A stretch of 21,246 bases of DNA from an uncultured Alphaproteobacteria bacterium (GTDB taxonomy: Bacteria > Pseudomonadota > Alphaproteobacteria > CAAHEQ01 > UBA3637): the NCBI GenBank assembly GCA_937888725.1, contig CALARE010000059.1, positions 1 to 21,246 on the forward strand, in the 5' to 3' direction. Shown here in pieces: positions 15,554 through 21,246 of this stretch (position 1 is its first letter; the number at the start of each line of letters is the position of its first letter). Under the pieces are notes generated by a model that saw only the letters and a list, made by a program, of their open reading frames with translations, was not told where the DNA came from and searched no databases. A program made the position numbers and the translations under genes.

Positions 15554-16508
15554 CAAAAACAACCTCTATTTTTGAAACTGATTTAGGAGATGGAACCACT
15601 GTTGTTTCAAACAACAATTCCGAGTTTCCAACAATACTTTTTTCATTAAAAAGCACCCTTTTACGAGCAACAATATTATCTTCTTCATCATATATAACCG
15701 CCTTTGTTTCAGGAATTGGACAAGTTTTTAATGATGTATTAACGACCATACCCCTTATCAAAAGCCGATTCATGCCAACCTCATTTACACCAAGTTCATA
15801 CCCAATATTTTGAACCTGCAAGGAAGTAAGACAATTCTTAATCGTATCAACCGTTTCAACAACCTTTTCTTGTTCAGGCACAACAATATCAACAGGCAAT
15901 TTTTCAGCTGGTGTTAATTTTACCTGTTCTTGTTGCATTGGCAAAAATTCATCTTTTTGAACCACAACAGGAACCGCAGAAGATACTTGTTTTACGGATT
16001 TTTCAAGCACTTGTTTTTGTGCTTTGGTTTTATCCAACTGACTTAACACAAATGTATCTATCGAATCGATTAAATAATCTTTTTGGTGGTACGCAGCAAA
16101 ACAGATACCCGCCCCAATTGAAAGCCACAACAACATACTTAAAAAAGATGTCTTTTTATTTTCAACAGGTTTAAATTCTTCAGGCACAACGGACAACAAA
16201 CTATCTTCAGATTTTTTTTCTTTTTCATTCAAAACCAGTGGCTCTGAAAATATTGCCGTTGGTAAACTTTCATTTAAAGCATCTAACGCTTCCTTTTGCT
16301 CCTGCACTTGTTTTACATCATCTGAGATTACAGAATCAACTGTTAAAACAGAAGTATTTGTTTGTTTTTCCCCGTCGTCTTGCACATCACCAAGCGTTTG
16401 ATCAAAATAATGTCCACAGGCTGAACAATGGCATTTTTGTAAATTTTTAGATTGAATTTTATCTGAAACAAGATACTTTGTGAAACATTTTGGGCAAACA
16501 ATAAACAT
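15546..16508 (-). CDS. Zinc-ribbon membrane protein (MJ0042 type, DUF3426-like C-terminus)
   Basis: The 320-residue protein starts with an MJ0042-type zinc ribbon: Cys5-Cys8 (CPKC) and Cys28-Cys31 (CSAC), with the typical CGHYF ending. An acidic linker follows, then one membrane helix (about 122-142, SFLSMLLWLSIGAGICFAAY), another low-complexity linker, and a C-terminal beta-rich domain (about 225-320) resembling DUF3426/FxLYD-type domains (LLIRGMVVNTSLKTCPIPETKAVIYDEEDNIVARKRV). The zinc ribbon should be cytoplasmic and the C-terminus periplasmic. Proteins of this type are commonly divergent from ftsE in alphaproteobacteria; the function is unknown. The start has AAGGA upstream, and a candidate promoter lies in the 86-base gap shared with ftsE. 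Confidence 0.83.
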   Translation of the reverse strand: MFIVCPKCFTKYLVSDKIQSKNLQKCHCSACGHYFDQTLGDVQDDGEKQTNTSVLTVDSVISDDVKQVQEQKEALDALNESLPTAIFSEPLVLNEKEKKSEDSLLSVVPEEFKPVENKKTSFLSMLLWLSIGAGICFAAYHQKDYLIDSIDTFVLSQLDKTKAQKQVLEKSVKQVSSAVPVVVQKDEFLPMQQEQVKLTPAEKLPVDIVVPEQEKVVETVDTIKNCLTSLQVQNIGYELGVNEVGMNRLLIRGMVVNTSLKTCPIPETKAVIYDEEDNIVARKRVLFNEKSIVGNSELLFETTVVPSPKSVSKIEVVFDE

Positions 16509-16543
16509 TTATCTTTTCCTTTTAAAAAAAATAGTGTAAACAT

Positions 16544-16572
16544 AATATAAATGATTTTCAAAAAACTTACAA
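16544..16572 (-). promoter_or_regulatory. Candidate promoter of the zinc-ribbon gene
   Basis: On the minus strand TTGTAA (16572-16567) and TATATT (16549-16544) are 17 bases apart, followed by a leader of about 30 bases with AAGGA. The region is shared with the divergent ftsE gene, for which I could not pick a convincing plus-strand promoter. Confidence 0.4.
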
Positions 16573-16594
16573 CTGTTTTTCTGAGGGATATTTC

Positions 16595-17323
16595 GTGTTT
16601 ACATCAAATAAATTATCTACACCTATTGCAGAATTCAACGGCGTATCATTTAAATATGCTACAGGACCTGATGTTTTAAAAGATATTCAACTCACTTTAA
16701 ACCCTGGGTCATTCTATTTTATGACAGGAGAAAGTGGTGCAGGTAAAACATCTCTTTTAAGTTTGCTTTACTTAAATAATATGCCTACACGTGGACGCAT
16801 TCGTTTGTTCGGTTATGCACTTGACACACTTAATCGTGAAGCAAAAGCACAAATTAGACGACAAATCGGCGTTGTATTTCAAGATTATCGCTTGCTTGAT
16901 CATTTGAATGCTTTTGATAATGTTGCTTTACCTCTACGTATTGCTGGCACAAAAGAGCAAGATATCAAAAAACATGTTCGCGAATTACTTGCATGGGTTG
17001 GTCTTGAAAAACAACTCACAAAATTTCCAAACGAACTCTCTGGTGGTGAAAAACAACGTGTTGCAATTGCAAGAGCCGTTATTAACAGACCTAGATTATT
17101 ACTCGCTGATGAACCAACGGGTAACGTAGATGATGCTATGGCAAAACGACTTATTTATTTATTTTTAGAACTTAACAAACTAGGGACAACAACTGTTATT
17201 GCAACACACAATCATAATTTAATTAAACATTTTGGTTTTCCCCGCTTGCACTTATCTCATGGCCGTATTGAAGCCATTGAAAAAAGCAATTCAAACAAAG
17301 GATTAAATAAGGTAGAATCATGA
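16595..17323 (+). CDS. ftsE: FtsE, ATPase of the FtsEX divisome complex
   Basis: FtsE is the cytoplasmic ABC ATPase that, with FtsX, controls peptidoglycan hydrolases at the division septum. The 242-residue protein has Walker A GESGAGKT (45-52), the Q-loop VVFQDYRLLDHL, the signature LSGGEKQR (148-155), and Walker B LLLADEPTGN (168-177), with the FtsE-typical TGNVD. The start codon is GTG at 16595, with GAGGG seven bases upstream. The protein has about ten extra N-terminal residues compared with E. coli FtsE. Its end overlaps ftsX by four bases (ATGA), as in most genomes. Confidence 0.95.
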   Translation: MFTSNKLSTPIAEFNGVSFKYATGPDVLKDIQLTLNPGSFYFMTGESGAGKTSLLSLLYLNNMPTRGRIRLFGYALDTLNREAKAQIRRQIGVVFQDYRLLDHLNAFDNVALPLRIAGTKEQDIKKHVRELLAWVGLEKQLTKFPNELSGGEKQRVAIARAVINRPRLLLADEPTGNVDDAMAKRLIYLFLELNKLGTTTVIATHNHNLIKHFGFPRLHLSHGRIEAIEKSNSNKGLNKVES

Positions 17324-18213
17324 AAAAAAGAGCCGATATTCCATTTTCCTCCGACTCGTCAAAATTTTTTATTCCTTGGCTGAGTATGTTTATGGTTTTT
17401 ATTGCAACACTTATTTTATCTGTTGCAATTGTTGTACATTCTTCTGTTCAATCATGGACAGATAACATTTCAGGTTCATTAACAGTCCAAATTCCAACAT
17501 ACACAGACAAAGGAGAAAGTAGAGAAGAAAAGCTTGCAAATGATATTGAGATGGCTTTAACCCTTCTTCGTTCAAGTGATGGGATTACGGGGGCAAGCTT
17601 GCTAACCGATGAGCAAGTCAGTACGTTAATGGAACCTTGGATCGGACAAAGTAATGCTATAATCGATTTACCACTACCCAAAATTATCGATGTTAGTGTT
17701 GACACAAAAAATTTTCCCAATATTGCTCAACTAAAAGCAGATTTATTTGAACAAGTACCCGAAGCTATCTTAGATAGTCATCGAGCCGCTCTTGATGAGC
17801 TAGTTCTCTTTTTTGAAAATACGGTAAACTTAATTGCTTTTATTCTCATTCTTATTCTGATTACCACGGCTATTTCTGTAATATATGTCACAAAGTCAAG
17901 TTTGTCTGTACATGAAAAAGTTATTGAACTGATTCATATGATGGGAGCAAGCGATTTTTACATCACCATTCAATTTGCAATGCGTAGTTTTAAGCTAACA
18001 TTACTTGGAAGTCTTATTGGTTTTATTTTAGCCCTCCCAATTATGGCATTGTTTAACTATTTTTTAAGTCAAATGACTGGTAGTTTTGTTCTTGAAAGCC
18101 GATTAGATATTTTGCAATGGCTTATTTTATTAAGCGTCCCATTTTTAACATCGATACTTTCATTTTTAACCGCATATAGAACAGTGACAAAGGCACTCAA
18201 ACAAACACTCTAA
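17320..18213 (+). CDS. ftsX: FtsX, membrane subunit of the FtsEX complex
   Basis: FtsX is the inner-membrane partner of FtsE; its periplasmic loop recruits EnvC-type or other activators of cell-wall hydrolases. The 297-residue protein has the family topology: one helix near residues 18-41, a periplasmic domain (about 45-160), then three helices (about 167-190, 220-245, 263-290). The cytoplasmic loop KVIELIHMMGASDFYI matches the conserved FtsX coupling segment. It overlaps ftsE by four bases and the following DUF218 gene by one base. The cognate periplasmic activator is not encoded in this window. Confidence 0.93.
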   Translation: MKKRADIPFSSDSSKFFIPWLSMFMVFIATLILSVAIVVHSSVQSWTDNISGSLTVQIPTYTDKGESREEKLANDIEMALTLLRSSDGITGASLLTDEQVSTLMEPWIGQSNAIIDLPLPKIIDVSVDTKNFPNIAQLKADLFEQVPEAILDSHRAALDELVLFFENTVNLIAFILILILITTAISVIYVTKSSLSVHEKVIELIHMMGASDFYITIQFAMRSFKLTLLGSLIGFILALPIMALFNYFLSQMTGSFVLESRLDILQWLILLSVPFLTSILSFLTAYRTVTKALKQTL

Positions 18214-18794
18214 TGATAAAAAAAATACTTGATTTAAGCGTTTATTTTTCATCACTCTTACTCATGTTTTGGATAATTGGGTTTGTGGGGTTTTGTTTAT
18301 ACGCTTTTTCATTTAAATTTGCACCCGAACACCAAAGTGATGCTGTTGTAGTTTTAACTGGTGGAACAAATCGCATTCAAACAGGATTAAATTTAATGAA
18401 AAAAACAAATGCCTCCTACATGTTGATTTCAGGAGTAAATAAAGATGTGTCGCATGGTGAACTTTTCCCAAAAATGACAGGTAAGGATTTAAATAAAATT
18501 ACACTCGGATACGACGCATTAGACACAGTTGGCAATGCAAAAGAAATTCAATCCTGGCTGAAAGATAAAAAAGTTAATTCTATCTTATTGGTAACAAGTT
18601 TTTATCATATGCCACGCAGTATTTTTGAAATAAAAAAAGTGAATAAAAACATACAAATTAGACCTTGGCCCGTGTTTCCTAAATCATTCAATCATTCTGT
18701 TGATTGGATTAAAACAAGATATGCTTGGTTATTGTTTATAGAATATCACAAATATGTTTTTGTCAGATTAAAAAACTTAATTAGAAAGGACTAA
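18213..18794 (+). CDS. DUF218 (YdcF/SanA-like) membrane protein
   Basis: The 193-residue protein has one N-terminal membrane helix (about 10-33) and a DUF218 domain. Conserved segments are DAVVVLTGGTNRIQTG (43-58), LISGVNKD (71-78), the acidic/Asn segment DALDTVGNAKE (101-111), and LLVTSFYHMPRS (125-136). Proteins of this family (SanA, YdcF, ElyC) influence envelope integrity or peptidoglycan and undecaprenyl-phosphate use; the reaction is unknown. The domain should face the periplasm. The ATG overlaps the ftsX stop by one base and plsC begins two bases after its stop, so it belongs to the ftsEX-plsC unit. Confidence 0.85.
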   Translation: MIKKILDLSVYFSSLLLMFWIIGFVGFCLYAFSFKFAPEHQSDAVVVLTGGTNRIQTGLNLMKKTNASYMLISGVNKDVSHGELFPKMTGKDLNKITLGYDALDTVGNAKEIQSWLKDKKVNSILLVTSFYHMPRSIFEIKKVNKNIQIRPWPVFPKSFNHSVDWIKTRYAWLLFIEYHKYVFVRLKNLIRKD

Positions 18795-18796
18795 CA

Positions 18797-19558
18797 ATGC
18801 AGAACACCTATCAGCCATCTAAAGTAAGATCTTATATCTTTAATACCTATTTATATTTAGGGACATTTGTTTTGTGTATTTTATTTTTACCTACAATGTT
18901 TTTTACGACAAAAGCCTCAGGTTGTTTTCCAAGAATTTGGTCTAAAATTATGCGAAAAGGCTTAAAACATATTTGCAAAATTGAAGTTGAAATCAAAGGT
19001 CTTGAAAATTTACCAAAAGAATCTGGTTATATTGTTGCATCAAAGCATCAATCCGCTATGGAAACAGTTCTTTTTCATGGGATTATTCCAAATCTTTTTT
19101 ACGTTTTAAAACAAGAACTGCTATGGCTTCCACTTGCAGGTTTGTATTTTTTAAAAACAGGATGCATTGCCATTGACAGAAAAGGCGGAACAAAAACCAT
19201 GCGTAAAATGGTTACAGGTGTTAAAAAGAATCTTGCTCGGGGGATGAATTTAACCATCTTTCCAGAAGGGACAAGAACTGAACCAGGTAGCAAAAAACCA
19301 TATACCCCTGGCGTTGCCTTTTTGTATGAGCAATTAAATGCACCCATTGTCCCTGTTGCATTAAATACAGGTCTTTGTTGGGGCAGAAATCAGCCCATCA
19401 AAAAACCTGGTATTGTTACCATTTCATTTTTACCACCCATTGAACCTGGACATAATAAACGCCAATTCATGCAAGAATTATATGACGCTATTGAAACGGA
19501 ACAAGATAAGTTACCTCATCCAACGGAATTGTTAAAACAACGGATTAAAAATGATTAG
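18797..19558 (+). CDS. plsC: PlsC, 1-acyl-glycerol-3-phosphate acyltransferase
   Basis: PlsC makes phosphatidic acid by acylating lysophosphatidic acid at the sn-2 position, on the inner face of the cytoplasmic membrane. The 253-residue protein has a hydrophobic N-terminal segment (about 15-38) and the acyltransferase blocks: KHQSAMET at 83-90, in which the HX4D catalytic motif appears as His84-X4-Glu89; IDRKGG (126-131); FPEGTR (155-160); and VPVALNTG. Glu in place of Asp is conservative and occurs in some family branches, so activity is likely but not certain. AAGGA lies six bases before the ATG. The gene overlaps the next by eight bases. Confidence 0.9.
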   Translation: MQNTYQPSKVRSYIFNTYLYLGTFVLCILFLPTMFFTTKASGCFPRIWSKIMRKGLKHICKIEVEIKGLENLPKESGYIVASKHQSAMETVLFHGIIPNLFYVLKQELLWLPLAGLYFLKTGCIAIDRKGGTKTMRKMVTGVKKNLARGMNLTIFPEGTRTEPGSKKPYTPGVAFLYEQLNAPIVPVALNTGLCWGRNQPIKKPGIVTISFLPPIEPGHNKRQFMQELYDAIETEQDKLPHPTELLKQRIKND

Positions 19559-20642
19559 TGAAAAAACCATTTTAGGTGTTTATTCAGATTCAAGCTTAAA
19601 TAGTGTTGAGTTGAGCTTAATTCAAACAGATGGTGTTGATTTATATCAAGAACCGATATCTCTTACACGACCTTATGATGCAAGTGTTAAAGAAGATATT
19701 TATCAATTAATGCTCAAAGGCGATTTTTCTGAAACAAAAGAGTTAATGAATATATCCCAAAAGCTTACTCAATTTCATAAAGAAGTGATAAAAGAATTTA
19801 TTGATATTCACAAACGAAAACACCCTAAAATCGATTATATCAGCTATTCAGGTCATACAATTTATCAAAATCCTGATGAAAAAATTAATATTACACTGGG
19901 AAATTTCGAAGATCTTGCACAGACTTTTAATATCCCAGTAATTGGTAAATTTTTGCAATCTGATATGCGTTCTGGAGGACGGGGTGGACCTATTTTTGGT
20001 TCATTTTATGATGCCTTGACAAGAAAGGAAGATAAACCGCTTGCTATTTTGTCATTAGGAGGCATTTTAACGATGACATATATTGGACCATTTGGTGAAT
20101 TGCAAGCTTTTGATTGCTCAATTGGAACCGTACTTCTTGACCACTGGGTATACAAAAAAATTGGTGCAGAAATGGATTATAATGGGAAATTTGCAAAATT
20201 AGGACAAATTGATACAGCTCTATTATCCCGACTACTCAAAGACAAATACATCCTAAAAACACCTCCCAAAACTGTCAAACGTGATAATTTTATGGATTTA
20301 TACAAACATGTTGAAGGTTCATCTTTGGAAAATGGTGCTGCCACATTAACAGCTTTTATTGCCCATGCACTCAAAAAAAGTGCTTCATATTTACACAATC
20401 AACCAAAGCAATGGATTTTAATCGGGGGCGGAATTTACAATCCAACATTAGTACAAATGATAAAAAAAACATTTCAAGAACCCATTAAAACAGCTATTGA
20501 ATTAAATTGGCAAAATGATACGTTAAATGCTCAAGGATATGCTTTTTTAGCTGCAAGATGTATTATGGGTCTACCAATTAGCTATCCCGAAACAACTGGC
20601 TCTTATGAAGCAGTTACTGGTGGACAAATTTTTACCCCATAA
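19551..20642 (+). CDS. anmK: AnmK-like protein (anhydro-N-acetylmuramic acid kinase family, divergent motifs)
   Basis: AnmK hydrolyses and phosphorylates anhydroMurNAc in peptidoglycan recycling. The 363-residue length and fold-wide pattern fit. However, the usual N-terminal motif GxMSGTSxDG reads GVYSDSSLNS (residues 9-18), the GGQGAP-type motif reads GGRGGP (142-147), and the FDxGPGN motif reads FDCSIGT (187-193). The Asp equivalent to the catalytic base (Asp188) is kept. Several glycines that shape the nucleotide and sugar loops are lost, so it may be a weakly active or repurposed member. It overlaps plsC by eight bases, with only a weak GGA ahead of the ATG, which suggests coupled translation. 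I see no convincing terminator after it. Confidence 0.75.
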   Translation: MISEKTILGVYSDSSLNSVELSLIQTDGVDLYQEPISLTRPYDASVKEDIYQLMLKGDFSETKELMNISQKLTQFHKEVIKEFIDIHKRKHPKIDYISYSGHTIYQNPDEKINITLGNFEDLAQTFNIPVIGKFLQSDMRSGGRGGPIFGSFYDALTRKEDKPLAILSLGGILTMTYIGPFGELQAFDCSIGTVLLDHWVYKKIGAEMDYNGKFAKLGQIDTALLSRLLKDKYILKTPPKTVKRDNFMDLYKHVEGSSLENGAATLTAFIAHALKKSASYLHNQPKQWILIGGGIYNPTLVQMIKKTFQEPIKTAIELNWQNDTLNAQGYAFLAARCIMGLPISYPETTGSYEAVTGGQIFTP

Positions 20643-20707
20643 AGCACGATTCGTAAATTTTAAAGATAAAAGCGATAAAAAATCTTATTTTTGACTAATT
20701 TTCATAT

Positions 20708-20753
20708 AAAAAAGCAATACAAAAGTATAAAAAATACAAAAAGTTATAAAAAA
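20708..20753. promoter_or_regulatory. A-tracts spaced near the helical repeat, upstream of a promoter
   Basis: Five A-tracts of four to six bases centre near 20710, 20722, 20731, 20740 and 20750, an average spacing of about 10 bases. They sit just upstream of the -35 element at 20767. Such phasing bends DNA and can act as an UP element. In DNA this AT-rich, chance phasing is possible. Confidence 0.4.
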
Positions 20754-20766
20754 TTATTTTTTTATA

Positions 20767-20795
20767 TTGACTTTTTGTTTATTTTTTAATATTAT
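20767..20795 (+). promoter_or_regulatory. Near-consensus sigma-70 promoter of the exported repeat protein
   Basis: TTGACT (20767-20772) and TATTAT (20790-20795) are separated by exactly 17 bases, each matching consensus at five of six positions. The predicted start near 20802 gives a leader of about 30 bases with AAGGA. The rest of the 189-base gap after anmK holds only AT-rich DNA and the A-tracts. Confidence 0.75.
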
Positions 20796-20831
20796 TCGCA
20801 ATCTGTGTTCAATTTTTTATAAGGAAAGAAA

Positions 20832-21146
20832 ATGAAAACAACAATTAACAAAACAGTCTTAACATTAACGGCATTTATGTCAGTTAATTCTGTTTTTGCA
20901 AACACATTACCACCAACCTTTGACTGTTCAAAGCAAGTGGCTCAAGCTGAATCATCAGTAAAAGAAACAAAAAAAGCAATTGCAAACTCATTACCTCCTA
21001 CCCCTGAAAATGGCGTCATAACAATGCAAGCAAAAAGAGCAATTGCAAATTCACTACCTCCATGCCCAGAAGGATGGAATAAACCTTTTGACACACAACT
21101 TTTTAAAATGCTCAAAATGTCAACACAACGTGTCAATATGGGATAA
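20832..21146 (+). CDS. Small exported protein with repeated NSLPP segments, unknown function
   Basis: I recognise no family. The 104-residue product begins with a clear signal peptide (basic MKTTINK, hydrophobic core, cleavage after VFA at residue 23), so the mature protein would start NTLPPTFDC. Closely similar segments recur: AIANSLPPTPENG (49-61) and AIANSLPPCPEGW (70-82), preceded by KK and KR respectively. Each repeat thus carries an A-x-A followed by N(S/T)LPP, like the predicted signal peptidase site. There are two cysteines, Cys32 and Cys78, which could form a disulphide. The gene stands alone between its own strong-looking promoter (AAGGA before the ATG) and two terminators, which suggests a well-expressed secreted or periplasmic product. 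Confidence 0.75.
   Translation: MKTTINKTVLTLTAFMSVNSVFANTLPPTFDCSKQVAQAESSVKETKKAIANSLPPTPENGVITMQAKRAIANSLPPCPEGWNKPFDTQLFKMLKMSTQRVNMG
20973..21071 (+). repeat. Two in-frame copies of an AIANSLPP-coding repeat
   Basis: Bases 20973-21008 and 21036-21071 encode (K/R)AIANSLPP(T/C)PE twice, with starts 63 bases (21 codons) apart. Nucleotide identity is high but differs at several third positions, so the amino-acid sequence seems to be under selection. A third, shorter copy (NTLPP) lies at the predicted mature N-terminus. Confidence 0.7.
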
Positions 21147-21157
21147 TTAACGGATAC

Positions 21158-21206
21158 AAAAGAGAGTTGAAAGGTAATTTGACTCCTCCCTTTCTCTCTC
21201 TTTTTT
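21158..21206 (+). terminator. Terminator of the exported repeat protein gene
   Basis: AAAAGAGAG (21158-21166) pairs with CTCTCTTTT (21196-21204). An inner AAAGG/CCTTT pairing extends the stem past a small internal loop. A T-run follows immediately. The loop is rather long, so strength is uncertain. Confidence 0.55.
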
Positions 21207-21222
21207 GTTTCTTTAAAAATTC

Positions 21223-21246
21223 AAACACACAAAGGTGTGTTTTTTT
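21223..21246 (+). terminator. Second tandem terminator at the window end
   Basis: AAACACAC (21223-21230) and GTGTGTTT (21235-21242) form a perfect 8-bp stem with a four-base loop, followed by T's to the end of the window. It may back up the terminator at 21158-21206. Confidence 0.65.

Noticed and set aside
20643..20700. Possible terminator after the anmK-like gene
   Set aside because: Only a five-base AAGAT/ATCTT pairing is present, with no stable stem.
1..21246. tRNA, rRNA, CRISPR arrays, insertion sequences or phage genes
   Set aside because: No cloverleaf-like segment, regular spaced repeat, transposase motif or integrase motif was seen on either strand.

Overview
The window looks like a piece of an AT-rich alphaproteobacterial chromosome, possibly from a reduced or host-associated lineage. 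The alphaproteobacterial assignment rests on a clear MipZ (the ParA-like FtsZ-positioning ATPase of that class), on the miaB-phoH-ybeY-corC order, and on a zinc-ribbon/DUF3426-type protein divergent from ftsE. The exact lineage cannot be read from the sequence. I see no rRNA, tRNA, CRISPR array, insertion sequence or phage gene. Coding density is high; the longest stretch without a gene is the roughly 266 bp between htpG and mipZ.

Layout. (1) 1-1918: chaperone htpG on the minus strand. (2) 2185-4650: mipZ and pgm on the plus strand, closed by a strong terminator. The pgm ribosome-binding site lies in a long predicted hairpin whose other arm is the end of mipZ. (3) 4828-6021: a membrane-anchored parvulin isomerase on the minus strand with its own promoter and terminator. 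(4) 16508 down to 6130: a ten-gene minus-strand run: zinc-ribbon membrane protein, Sel1-like exported protein, miaB, phoH, ybeY, a CorC-type CBS protein, mtaB, ftsY, a 12-TM/HEAT-repeat membrane protein and a small cyclic-nucleotide-binding-fold protein. Many neighbours touch or overlap. A strong-looking promoter lies between miaB and phoH. (5) 16595-20642: the divergent plus-strand run ftsE-ftsX-DUF218 protein-plsC-anmK-like, again with touching or overlapping genes. (6) 20832-21146: a small exported protein with repeated NSLPP segments, a near-consensus promoter, an upstream row of A-tracts and two tandem terminators.

Together the genes cover division and envelope work (MipZ, FtsEX, PlsC, AnmK-like, DUF218), membrane-protein targeting (FtsY), tRNA methylthiolation (MiaB, MtaB), RNA and ribosome care (YbeY, PhoH) and protein folding (HtpG, parvulin). 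The most interesting points are the pgm RBS hairpin, the split membrane/HEAT plus CNB pair whose CNB lacks the usual cNMP-binding arginine, the motif-degenerate AnmK homologue, the repeat-containing exported protein, and a hairpin followed by T7 in the mipZ upstream region.
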